Assembly (NCBI GenBank): GCA_945869755.1
Contig: CAMBPW010000032.1
Coordinates: 1 to 10,299 of the forward strand
Source: an uncultured Gemella sp.
GTDB lineage: Bacteria > Bacillota > Bacilli > Staphylococcales > Gemellaceae
DNA: 10,299 nt
Reading direction: 5' to 3'
A program made the translations under genes and the position numbers. Each line of letters starts with the position of its first letter. The first letter of the stretch is position 1. The notes under the pieces were generated by a model, which was given only the letters and a program-made list of their open reading frames with translations, did no database searches and had not been told where the DNA came from. Shown here one piece after another: positions 1 through 7,581 of this stretch.

Positions 1-2107
1 TTATTAAATTTAATTCTAAAAATATTTTAAACATAATTTTCAAGCTATCTATATTAGTATTTATTAATTTAACTATTTGTTCTATATTTTTAATATTATT
101 TAATTCTAGTACTTTAATTTTTAGTAATATATTAAAAAGTTTTATTAGTTTTTCCTTATTGATTTTATAAATTTTTCTAAGCTCATTTTTCTCAGAACAT
201 ATTAATTTAATATTTTTTGCTCCTAAATTAACTACATTTTCAATTTGTTTTATAGAGCTTGGAATATCAATTATATTTATTATATCAAATTTATTTTTAA
301 TTTTATGCAAGTCGCTAAATTTATAATAATTATTATGATGATCTTCATAATTTTTCGATAATTTTAATTCTGAAATAGGCAAATTATTAAAATTTATATT
401 GCATTTTCTATAATCTGTAAATAAAAATTCTTTTTTTTCTACATCTAAAAGATTAATTTGTAATCTTGTTCTACCATTAAAGTTATTTTTATCTAAATAA
501 CATAATACATCAATTGTATCGCCTATTTCTATAGATTCATAACATTCATTATCACGAAAACTTATACATTCTAATTTATCTGTATTATTACCTACTATAA
601 GTTTTAAATATTGATTATTACTTCCGAATTCAATTTTTTCTAATATTAAAACATTTTCTAATAGTAATAATGGTTTTTCAAAGTTCGTACCAAAAGGTTT
701 TAATAATTCTATATTTTTTAACAGTTCATAACTTACTTCTTCATACGAAATTACTAAATCTATATATTTGTCTAATTTTAAATGTTTTGTATTAGATAAA
801 TATTCTCCATAAAGAATATCTAATCTATCTTCTATTTCTTTTAAATTTTTTAGTGTAGTAGAAAAACCTGCAGCCATATCATGACCGCCAAAAGCTGTAA
901 AAAGATGATTAATTCTACTCATAGCATTATAAATATTAAATGTGAAGATGCTTCTTGCTGATCCTTTGACTTTATCACCGTCTATATTCATAACTAAAGC
1001 GGGTTTTTTATATTTTTCTACAATGTTTGAAGCTACTATTCCTAATACACCTTCATGAAAGTCTTCTTCTGCTAAAACTAATACATTTTTATCAGATTTG
1101 TCTGATATCAAATTATCTATACGACTAACTATTTGTTCGGTTATATTTTTTCTTTCGCTATTGTAGTTATCAATTTTTTGTGCTAAAAATTGTGCTTCTT
1201 CTAAATCGTCGGTAGATAAAAATTGTAATCCTTCTTTTGCACTAGCAATTCTTCCTATTGCATTTAGTCGAGGTGCTATTGTAAAACCTATAGTTTGTTC
1301 ATCAATATTTCCACTATGCCCCGCAATATTTAATAATAACTTTATTCCTAAACGAGTATCTTCATTTAATAAGTTTAATCCTTGTTTAACAAAAATTCTA
1401 TTTTCAGAAACCATAGGAACTAAGTCTGCAATAGTTCCTATAGCAACTAAATCAAGAAAAAAATCGGGATATACATCAAGCAGTGCGTGAGATAATTTAA
1501 AAGCTACTCCTACTCCTGATAATTTTCCAAATGGATAATTTCCATTTGGATGTTCTGGATGAATTATTGCATACGCTTTTGGAATTTCATCTTGAATTTG
1601 ATGGTGATCAGTTATTATAACATCACAACCTAATTCATTAGCATAATCAACTTCTTCAACAGCAGCGATTCCATTATCTACCGTGATTATTAAAGAAATA
1701 CCAGATTCAATTATAGTTTTAAAAGCTTCTTTATTAGGTCCATATCCTTCAGTAAATCTATTAGGTATATACGCAGAAACATTAGCTCCAAGTGAAGCTA
1801 ATGTTTCTAGCATTAAAACTGTAGAAGTAATCCCATCTGCATCATAATCTCCATATACTAATATTTTTTCTTCATTTTCTATAGCAATATTTATTCTTGA
1901 CACAGCATTTTCCATATCATAAATTAAATATGGATTATAACCTTCTTCATAATCACCAGTTAGAATTTCTTTCACTTGTTTATAATCATTTATATTTCTT
2001 GCTGATAATATTTTACTAGTTATTCTTGGTATATTATATTGTTCAGTAAAAAGTTTTACAATATTATCATCATATTCTGGCAATATCCAGTTATACTTCA
2101 AACCCAT
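1..2107 (-). CDS. recJ: Single-stranded-DNA-specific 5'-3' exonuclease RecJ (3' end cut by window edge)
   Basis: RecJ degrades single-stranded DNA from 5' ends in the cytoplasm during recombination, base-excision and mismatch repair, using Mn2+/Mg2+ held by the DHH-family aspartates and histidines. I translated 702 codons with no stop, so the gene runs off the left edge; Bacillus RecJ is about 780 residues, so the C-terminal part is missing. Visible motifs are DYDADG at residues 87-92, VDNG at 143-146, DHH at 167-169, the GTIADLVP aspartate at 228, and the DHHA1 motif GGH at 407-409. An OB-like region should follow at roughly 460-560, and then a divergent Lys/Asn/Ile-rich tail. The ATG at 2107 is preceded by GAGG with a 9-base spacer and lies inside the end of the upstream DUF1049 gene (17-bp overlap), implying translational coupling. 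All catalytic motifs are intact, so it should be active. The identification is firm. Confidence 0.96.
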   Translation of the reverse strand, partial: MGLKYNWILPEYDDNIVKLFTEQYNIPRITSKILSARNINDYKQVKEILTGDYEEGYNPYLIYDMENAVSRINIAIENEEKILVYGDYDADGITSTVLMLETLASLGANVSAYIPNRFTEGYGPNKEAFKTIIESGISLIITVDNGIAAVEEVDYANELGCDVIITDHHQIQDEIPKAYAIIHPEHPNGNYPFGKLSGVGVAFKLSHALLDVYPDFFLDLVAIGTIADLVPMVSENRIFVKQGLNLLNEDTRLGIKLLLNIAGHSGNIDEQTIGFTIAPRLNAIGRIASAKEGLQFLSTDDLEEAQFLAQKIDNYNSERKNITEQIVSRIDNLISDKSDKNVLVLAEEDFHEGVLGIVASNIVEKYKKPALVMNIDGDKVKGSARSIFTFNIYNAMSRINHLFTAFGGHDMAAGFSTTLKNLKEIEDRLDILYGEYLSNTKHLKLDKYIDLVISYEEVSYELLKNIELLKPFGTNFEKPLLLLENVLILEKIEFGSNNQYLKLIVGNNTDKLECISFRDNECYESIEIGDTIDVLCYLDKNNFNGRTRLQINLLDVEKKEFLFTDYRKCNINFNNLPISELKLSKNYEDHHNNYYKFSDLHKIKNKFDIINIIDIPSSIKQIENVVNLGAKNIKLICSEKNELRKIYKINKEKLIKLFNILLKIKVLELNNIKNIEQIVKLINTNIDSLKIMFKIFLELNLI

Positions 2108-2423
2108 TTTCTTCTTCCTCAATATATTGTTTTTCAACTTTTGTTTCTTTTTCTAAATTTTCTTTTGAAAATAGTAATTTTTCTACTCTATCAAATTTAT
2201 TTTTTAATTTTTTATATTTGTTTTTCCAATAAATTGTAGTTATGAAAATACCTAGAATCATACATATAAAGAAAAGTAAAGTTAGTGGAACTTTTATGGT
2301 AAAAAATATAAACGTAACAGAAACAGGATTGTAATTCATTATAAAAAAAGTAATAATTGCAACTATGCTTACAACTGTAGCAAATAATTTATAAGGAATT
2401 TTCTCTTTATTTTTATCGTGCAT
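2091..2423 (-). CDS. DUF1049 / LapA-domain small membrane protein (YrvD-like)
   Basis: This is a small membrane protein of 110 residues with a short charged start, two hydrophobic segments (about residues 9-31 and 42-65 from the ATG) and a charged, coiled-coil-prone tail ending in a Glu-rich stretch. The two helices separated by an N-P-V-S-V turn match the DUF1049/LapA pattern. In Escherichia coli LapA acts with LapB in lipopolysaccharide control, but in Gram-positive bacteria the role is unknown. Bacillus subtilis has a similar gene, yrvD, directly before recJ, and the same pairing is seen here. An in-frame TTG at 2435 would add four residues, but the GGAGG ribosome site (2433-2429) lies within those codons and sits 5 bases before the ATG at 2423, so I choose the ATG. 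It starts 17 bases after ligA ends and overlaps recJ by 17. The family is likely; the function is not known. Confidence 0.85.
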   Translation of the reverse strand: MHDKNKEKIPYKLFATVVSIVAIITFFIMNYNPVSVTFIFFTIKVPLTLLFFICMILGIFITTIYWKNKYKKLKNKFDRVEKLLFSKENLEKETKVEKQYIEEEENGFEV

Positions 2424-2428
2424 ATGTT

Positions 2429-2433
2429 CCTCC
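2429..2433 (-). promoter_or_regulatory. Ribosome binding site that fixes the start of the DUF1049 gene
   Basis: A strong GGAGG lies 5 bases before the ATG at 2423, in the short gap after ligA. The upstream in-frame TTG at 2435 overlaps this motif, so initiation at the TTG would have no comparable site of its own. This supports the 110-residue form. Confidence 0.8.
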
Positions 2434-2440
2434 AAATAAT

Positions 2441-4432
2441 TTATTTATTATTAATTATATTTATAAATTGTTCCTCATTTATAATAGTAATTCCTAATTC
2501 TTTAGCTTTCTGTAATTTAGAGCCTGCTTTTTCTCCACAAATTAAATAGGCGGTATTTTTAGTAACAGAATTTGTTACTTTGGCATTACAAGTTTCTAAA
2601 TATTCTTTAGCTTCATTCCTAGTTAATTTAACTAATTTTCCTGTAAGTACCACTATTTTATTTGAAAATATATTTTCCTCTTTTTCTATATTTTCAAAAA
2701 TTGGATCGATTCCTATTTCTTGAAGTTTTTTAATTATTTCAATATTTTCTTCTGAAGATAAAAATTCTATAATTGACTTTGCTGTAATTTCTCCAAAATC
2801 AGATAATGTTACTAACTCATCATAAGTAGCACTAATAAATTTATCTAAATTTTTATAGTACTCTGCTAAAATACTACTAGCTTTTTTACCAACATTTAAA
2901 ATACCTAATGAATAGATAATTTTATCCAAAGAAACTTTTTTTGAATTTGTAATTGCTAATAGTAAATTGTTTACTGATTTTTCTCCCATTCTTTCTAAAT
3001 TTATAAGTTCTTCTTTATTTAGAGAATATAAATCTGTAATATTAGAAATTAATTTTTTTTCAAATAAATTTATTATAAGTTTATCTCCTAAACCATCTAT
3101 ATTCATTGCTTCTCTACTAGCAAAATGAATAATTTTTTTTATATTTTGCTCAGGACAATTTTTATTTATACAGCGAGTAAAAGGATTTTCATGTTCTGAT
3201 ATCAATATACTATTACATGATGGACAGTTTTCAGGAAAAATATACTTCTCACTATTTTCTGTTCTAAGTTCAGTTACAACTTTAATTACTTTTGGTATTA
3301 TTTCTCCAGCTTTTTTTACTACTACAGTATCTCCTATACGTATATCCAACTCTGAAATAATGTCTTTATTATGTAAGGAAGCTTTAGAAACAACTGAGCC
3401 TGAAATATTTACTGGTTCTAAATTAGCGACAGGAGTAACAATTCCTGTACGTCCAACACTTAATTCTATATTTAATAATTTTGTAGCTAATTCTTCTTCA
3501 GCAAATTTAAATGAAGTTGCCCATTTTGGACTTTTTTGGGTAAATCCTAGTTGTTCTTGAAAATTAACATTATTTATCTTTATAACTACTCCGTCCACTT
3601 CATAAGGGAGAGTTTTTTTATTCAGTTCCCAATATTTTATATATTCTGAAACCTCGTTTATGTTTCTACATAGTTTATAATTATTATTAATTGAAAATCC
3701 ATATTTATTTAATAATTCTAAAGATTTTTGTTGAGTATCTTCTTCACTATTAACTATATTATAAATAAATGCTGATAATTTTCTACTAGCTGTTATTTTT
3801 GAGTCTAATTGTCTTATTGATCCTGCAGCTGCATTTCTTGGATTAGCAAACAATGGCTCATTGTTTTTTTCTCGTTCACTATTAATTATTTTAAATGATT
3901 TTTTTGGCATATATACTTCGCCACGAACTTCAATATTCACTATATCATTAAGTTGTCTTGGAATAGTTAAAATTGTTTTTATATTTTCTGTAACATCTTC
4001 TCCTATTGTCCCATCTCCTCTTGTAGCAGCCTTAATTAATTCTCCATTTTCATAGTGTAAAGAAACTGCAAGTCCGTCTATTTTTAGTTCACAAATATAT
4101 TCTATATCGTCATTTGTTTTCAAAGCTTTTTTTATACGACTATCAAAGTCGAGTAATTCTTCATATGAAAAAGTATTTGACAAACTCAACATAGGAGTAG
4201 TATGTTCTACTTTCTTAAATTCATTTAATACAATATCCCCTACTCTTTGTGTAGGAGAATTTTTCATTATTAATTCTGGATATTGATGTTCTAATTTTTC
4301 TAATTTCTTATATAGCATATCATATTGCGTATCATTAATTTCTGGATTATCTTCTACATAATATAGATATGAATATTTATTTAAAAGATTTACTAAATTT
4401 TTAATTTCTTCTTTTATTAACAATATATTCAC
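2441..4432 (-). CDS. ligA: NAD+-dependent DNA ligase LigA
   Basis: LigA seals nicks with 3'-OH and 5'-phosphate ends using NAD+, joining Okazaki fragments and finishing repair. The 663-residue protein is full length for the family (about 665-670). The NAD-binding Ia region shows YY at 24-25 and the following D-x-x-YD pattern to about 38. The adenylated lysine is K117 in the KIDG motif (117-120), and TRGDG sits at 137-141. A four-cysteine zinc finger uses C403, C406, C421 and C426, followed by helix-hairpin-helix repeats (about 430-570) and a C-terminal BRCT domain (about 588-663). The start is GTG at 4432. Its ribosome site AAGGAG (4445-4440) lies within the last two sense codons of pcrA with a 7-base spacer, and the intergenic gap is only 4 bases, so translation is probably coupled. 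The pcrA-ligA pairing is the usual one in Bacillota. It is probably essential, as in other bacteria with a single ligase. Confidence 0.98.
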   Translation of the reverse strand: MNILLIKEEIKNLVNLLNKYSYLYYVEDNPEINDTQYDMLYKKLEKLEHQYPELIMKNSPTQRVGDIVLNEFKKVEHTTPMLSLSNTFSYEELLDFDSRIKKALKTNDDIEYICELKIDGLAVSLHYENGELIKAATRGDGTIGEDVTENIKTILTIPRQLNDIVNIEVRGEVYMPKKSFKIINSEREKNNEPLFANPRNAAAGSIRQLDSKITASRKLSAFIYNIVNSEEDTQQKSLELLNKYGFSINNNYKLCRNINEVSEYIKYWELNKKTLPYEVDGVVIKINNVNFQEQLGFTQKSPKWATSFKFAEEELATKLLNIELSVGRTGIVTPVANLEPVNISGSVVSKASLHNKDIISELDIRIGDTVVVKKAGEIIPKVIKVVTELRTENSEKYIFPENCPSCNSILISEHENPFTRCINKNCPEQNIKKIIHFASREAMNIDGLGDKLIINLFEKKLISNITDLYSLNKEELINLERMGEKSVNNLLLAITNSKKVSLDKIIYSLGILNVGKKASSILAEYYKNLDKFISATYDELVTLSDFGEITAKSIIEFLSSEENIEIIKKLQEIGIDPIFENIEKEENIFSNKIVVLTGKLVKLTRNEAKEYLETCNAKVTNSVTKNTAYLICGEKAGSKLQKAKELGITIINEEQFINIINNK

Positions 4433-4436
4433 TTAA

Positions 4437-6614
4437 TTACTCCTTAACCAAATTTGCATAATCAATTAATAAATTTTTAATTCCATAATTTTCGAAATTC
4501 ACAGTAATAGTTGTATTATCTATTTTTTCTACTATTCCAATTCCAAATTTTTTATGAGAAACTTTATCTCCTTCTGCATAGCTAGAAAAAGAAAAATTTG
4601 TTTTTTCTTTTATTTTTATTTTTGGTGTTAATCTACTTATAAATTTGTTAACATTATCATCTTCATTATTATATACCGAACCAAGTTGCATACTTCTTTC
4701 TTCAAAAATTAAATTTTCTGGAATTTCTTTAATAAATCTAGATATAGCATTAAATTTAATGTTACCAAATTGCATTCTTTTGTTAGTATATGATAAATAC
4801 AATTTTTCTTTAGCTCTTGTTATCGCAACATAAGCTAATCTTCTTTCTTCTTCCATTTTTTTATTTTCATCTTCTAAGTCATCTACATCTCTTATCGAAG
4901 GAAAAATATTTTCTTCTAATCCTACTATAAATACAGTATTATATTCTAAACCTTTAGAAGCATGTACAGTTGATAAAGTTACCGAATTTTCTAAATTTTC
5001 ATCATCAGAATCAGACGTTAAAGACATTTCTGATACAAAATCAATTAAACTATTGTTAATTTGTGAATATTGTTTTGCAGAAGTTACTAATTCTGAAATA
5101 TTTTCTATTCTACTATCTGAATAATCATCTTTTGATGTTTTCAGCATTTCTTCATATCCTGATTCACGATAAATACCTAAAATTAATTCATCTATGTTAT
5201 AACTTTCTAAACAAGAATATTTTTCAAAAACAAAATTTAATTTATTTATATTTTCTTTTATTTTTTTTGAAACATCTATAAAATTTATTTGAGATAATGC
5301 GTCATAAAGACTTAAATTATTGTTTATGGCATACCTTTCAATTTTTTCCATAGAACTATTTCCTATTCCTCTTTTTGGAACATTTATTATTCTTCGTAAA
5401 CTTAAATCATCTTGTTTATTAACTAATACATTAAGATAAGCAATAATATCTTTAACTTCTTGACGTTGTAAAAATTTTAAAGAACCTATTAGTTTGTAAG
5501 GTATTGAATGTGATATAAACGTATTTTCAAAGGATCTTGAAAGATAATTTGCTCTATATAAAACAGCAATATCCTTATAATCTACACCTGTTGATGTTAT
5601 TTCTTTTATTTTTTTTGCAACATATTCTGCTTCATCTAAATCATTGTATGCACTATAAACATTTATCTTTGTTTCGCTATTATTATTAGACCATAACCTT
5701 TTTTCTTTTCTATCAACATTATTTTTTATTACTTCATTTGCTACTTCTAAAATCCTACTATTAGAACGATAATTTTGATCTAAAAATATTATTTTTGTAT
5801 TTTTAAAATCTTTTTCAAAATTTTTAATATTATCACTATTTGCTCCTCGCCAACTATAAATGCTTTGATCATCATCACCTACTACACAAATATTTTTATG
5901 ATAATCAGCTAATAATTTTATTAATTTATACTGAATTAAATTGGTATCTTGATACTCATCAACATGAATATAATGAAATTTATGCTGATATACTTTTAAT
6001 ATATCTGGATATTTTTTAAATAAATCTATAGTTTTAACAAGTAAATCATCAAAATCTAAAACACTATTTTTTTGTAAATAGTTCTCGTACTCTGAATATA
6101 CTTCTGCTACTACTTTCATAAATCCAAATCTTGACTGTTCTTGTAAACTTTTTGAACTTTGATATTGATTTTTAGCATTAGAAATAAGTTTTAAAATAGC
6201 ATTAGGTTCATAAGTTTCTTCTGAATAATTAAGATTTTTTAAAATAGTTTTTATTACTGATTTTTGTTCACCACTATCTAAAATTGTAAAATTTTTATTG
6301 TAATTTAATAAATCAATATATTTTCTTAAAATTCGTACACATAAAGAATGAAATGTATTTATCCAAATATATTTTGCTGTTTCTCCTACTAAATTATAAA
6401 CTCTATCTTTCATTTCTTTTGCTGCTTTATTTGTAAATGTTATAGCTAGTATATTATTTTCATAAACATTTTTTTCTCCAATAAGATAAGCAATCCTATG
6501 TGTCAAAACTCTTGTTTTTCCACTTCCCGCTCCTGCAATTATCATAATTGCACCTTCTGTTTCTAAGATTGCTTTTTTTTGATTTTCATTCATATTTTGA
6601 ATAAATTTTGACAT
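4437..6614 (-). CDS. pcrA: ATP-dependent 3'-5' DNA helicase PcrA (UvrD/Rep superfamily 1A)
   Basis: PcrA unwinds DNA 3' to 5' using ATP and acts in nucleotide-excision repair, rolling-circle plasmid replication, removal of RecA and resolution of replication-transcription conflicts. The 725-residue protein carries the whole helicase motif set: Walker A GAGSGKT at 28-34, DEYQD at 219-223, GDDDQSIY-WRGA at 246-258, QNYRS at 280-284, VHASKGLE at 550-557 and the arginine-bearing AITRAKE around R600. The last 45 residues (from about G682, GDKVSHKKFG) form the Tudor-like C-terminal domain that in Bacillus and Geobacillus PcrA binds RNA polymerase. It is the first gene of the pcrA-ligA-DUF1049-recJ unit. 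The ATG at 6614 has AGGAG (6625-6621) 6 bases upstream. The Tudor-like tail and the adjacent ligA favour PcrA over Rep or another UvrD paralogue. Identification is firm. Confidence 0.98.
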   Translation of the reverse strand: MSKFIQNMNENQKKAILETEGAIMIIAGAGSGKTRVLTHRIAYLIGEKNVYENNILAITFTNKAAKEMKDRVYNLVGETAKYIWINTFHSLCVRILRKYIDLLNYNKNFTILDSGEQKSVIKTILKNLNYSEETYEPNAILKLISNAKNQYQSSKSLQEQSRFGFMKVVAEVYSEYENYLQKNSVLDFDDLLVKTIDLFKKYPDILKVYQHKFHYIHVDEYQDTNLIQYKLIKLLADYHKNICVVGDDDQSIYSWRGANSDNIKNFEKDFKNTKIIFLDQNYRSNSRILEVANEVIKNNVDRKEKRLWSNNNSETKINVYSAYNDLDEAEYVAKKIKEITSTGVDYKDIAVLYRANYLSRSFENTFISHSIPYKLIGSLKFLQRQEVKDIIAYLNVLVNKQDDLSLRRIINVPKRGIGNSSMEKIERYAINNNLSLYDALSQINFIDVSKKIKENINKLNFVFEKYSCLESYNIDELILGIYRESGYEEMLKTSKDDYSDSRIENISELVTSAKQYSQINNSLIDFVSEMSLTSDSDDENLENSVTLSTVHASKGLEYNTVFIVGLEENIFPSIRDVDDLEDENKKMEEERRLAYVAITRAKEKLYLSYTNKRMQFGNIKFNAISRFIKEIPENLIFEERSMQLGSVYNNEDDNVNKFISRLTPKIKIKEKTNFSFSSYAEGDKVSHKKFGIGIVEKIDNTTITVNFENYGIKNLLIDYANLVKE
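4440..4445 (-). promoter_or_regulatory. ligA ribosome binding site inside the pcrA 3' end
   Basis: AAGGAG is formed by the final Lys and Glu codons of pcrA and stands 7 bases before the GTG start of ligA. It supports the GTG choice and ties ligA translation to that of pcrA. Confidence 0.75.
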
Positions 6615-6635
6615 TTTATTCTCCTAAAAATTATT

Positions 6636-6652
6636 ATTATACTATTTTAACA
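6636..6652 (-). promoter_or_regulatory. Probable promoter -10 region for the pcrA-ligA-recJ unit
   Basis: Between the transporter terminator and the pcrA start are two overlapping candidates: an extended -10, TG-T-TAAAAT (6652-6644), and a consensus TATAAT (6641-6636). Neither has a good -35 hexamer at 16-18 bases, so which one is used is uncertain. A promoter is expected here because the upstream gene ends in a terminator and runs of four genes follow. The ribosome site of pcrA lies immediately downstream. Confidence 0.4.
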
Positions 6653-6683
6653 CAATTAACTTATTTTTTCTTAAATTTAAAAC

Positions 6684-6719
6684 AAAAATTAGTATGCAAT
6701 TAATATTACATACTAATTT
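6684..6719 (-). terminator. Rho-independent terminator after the formate/nitrite channel gene
   Basis: An 11-bp perfect inverted repeat (arms 6719-6709 and 6696-6686, loop of 12 bases) begins 10 bases after the stop codon. On the minus strand the second arm runs into a T-rich tail (TTTTTGTTTT, about 6688-6679). The stem has only three G-C pairs, which is weak by ordinary standards but common in very AT-rich genomes. On the plus strand it is followed by TATAAATTATTT, a poorer tail, so I call it for the minus strand. It separates the transporter transcript from the pcrA unit. Confidence 0.75.
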
Positions 6720-6728
6720 ATAAATTAT

Positions 6729-7502
6729 TTATTTTTTAAAATATGACAAGTGATATAATCCACCTACCATTATTGCTCCACCTAAACAGTTTCCTATCCA
6801 TACGAATAGCATATTTGTTCCGAAGTCTAACATAGTTATATGAGCTCCTGCAAACATTGCCGCTGGAATTATAAACATATTAGCTACAACGTGTTGGAAT
6901 CCTATTGCAACAAAAGTCATAACCGGGAACCATGCACCTAATATTTTACCTGTAACATCTTTGGCTGCGAAAGCTAACCATGCTCCCATACTTACTAACC
7001 AGTTACATCCAATTCCAGAAACAATCATTTGAATTGGGGTTGCATTTATTTTTGCTTCTGCTGTATGTATCGTCTTTTCTAATACAATACCTTCAGTTAA
7101 TCCTACTATGTGACCAAAAAAATACGCTACAAATAACGCACCTACTAAATTCATTAATGATATAAAAATATAATTTTTCAATAACTTTTTAACATTAATT
7201 TTTTTTGAAAAATATGCGGAACCAACTGCCATCATATTACTAGTAATAAGTTCTCCACCACCTACTAGAATACAAGCAAGCCCCACTGGGAATACTGCTG
7301 CTCCTATGAATGCTCCGAATCCCCCCCACTCATGCGGGAAAGTTCCTGCTATTCTTATATAGGCAAGATATCCTACGCTTATAAAAGCTCCGCCTAAAAA
7401 TCCTAAAACAATCATAGTCAACCAACTTGAATTTGCTTTAGCTTTACCCTTATCTGCCGCATATTCATATATTTCATACGGCTCTAAATAAAGTTTTGAC
7501 AT
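6729..7502 (-). CDS. Formate/nitrite transporter family (FNT) channel
   Basis: This is a pentameric inner-membrane channel of the FocA/NirC family that moves formate, nitrite or a similar small monovalent anion. The 257-residue protein has six hydrophobic segments and family signatures: the broken-helix (omega-loop) region GGELITSN with T87, the NWLVSMGAW segment (167-175), and GFQHVVANMF, whose H204 corresponds to the central pore histidine of E. coli FocA (H209). Length fits the family. The ATG has AAGGAG 9 bases upstream, and the gene has its own promoter and terminator, so it is a single-gene unit. No formate dehydrogenase, pyruvate formate-lyase or nitrite reductase gene adjoins it, so the substrate cannot be decided. 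Formate export in a fermenting cell is one possibility. It is richer in G+C (about 33-48% in sampled 60-base lines) than its neighbours and contains a run of seven G at codons 59-61. Family assignment is firm; substrate is open. Confidence 0.95.
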   Translation of the reverse strand: MSKLYLEPYEIYEYAADKGKAKANSSWLTMIVLGFLGGAFISVGYLAYIRIAGTFPHEWGGFGAFIGAAVFPVGLACILVGGGELITSNMMAVGSAYFSKKINVKKLLKNYIFISLMNLVGALFVAYFFGHIVGLTEGIVLEKTIHTAEAKINATPIQMIVSGIGCNWLVSMGAWLAFAAKDVTGKILGAWFPVMTFVAIGFQHVVANMFIIPAAMFAGAHITMLDFGTNMLFVWIGNCLGGAIMVGGLYHLSYFKK

Positions 7503-7511
7503 ATTATACTA

Positions 7512-7517
7512 CTCCTT
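7512..7517 (-). promoter_or_regulatory. FNT gene ribosome binding site
   Basis: AAGGAG with a 9-base spacer to the ATG at 7502. It is close to the full anti-16S match and suggests efficient translation. Confidence 0.8.
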
Positions 7518-7535
7518 AATATTATTATTACTGTT

Positions 7536-7564
7536 ATTATACAATAATGATATTTTTTTTTCAA
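7536..7564 (-). promoter_or_regulatory. Sigma-A-type promoter of the FNT gene
   Basis: The -35 TTGAAA (7564-7559) and the -10 TATAAT (7541-7536) are 17 bases apart, one mismatch from the consensus pair. The spacer starts with an A-rich run (A9 at 7561-7553). Transcription should begin near 7529, giving a leader of about 25-30 bases before the ATG. I see no clear operator palindrome (Fnr- or Rex-like) around it, so oxygen or redox control is not evident from the sequence. Confidence 0.8.
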
Positions 7565-7581
7565 TACTATATGTAATTTAT

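Noticed and set aside
2039..2239. Plus-strand open frame of 66 codons, Phe/Leu/Ile-rich
   Set aside because: It is antisense to the DUF1049 gene and recJ start, has no ribosome site, and its hydrophobic composition is what the complement of AAA/GAA-rich coding DNA gives.
3360..3560. Plus-strand open frame of 66 codons
   Set aside because: It lies wholly antisense to the conserved nucleotide-binding and OB-fold part of ligA and shows no family resemblance or promoter.
3861..5281. Plus-strand open frames at 3861-4055, 4645-4833 and 5063-5281
   Set aside because: All are antisense to well-conserved ligA or pcrA coding sequence, and none has a ribosome site or recognisable domain.
6644..6660. 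Repeated GTTAA elements before pcrA, reminiscent of a Rex-type or other operator
   Set aside because: They form a direct and not a proper inverted repeat, match no full operator consensus, and TTAA is expected often at this base composition.
6980..7165. Plus-strand open frame of 61 codons, hydrophobic
   Set aside because: Complement of the FNT membrane-spanning sequence; no independent start signals.
7553..7581. Possible terminator after ispA
   Set aside because: On the minus strand the sequence is A-rich, not T-rich, and no stem of useful length is seen; the A run belongs to the FNT promoter spacer.
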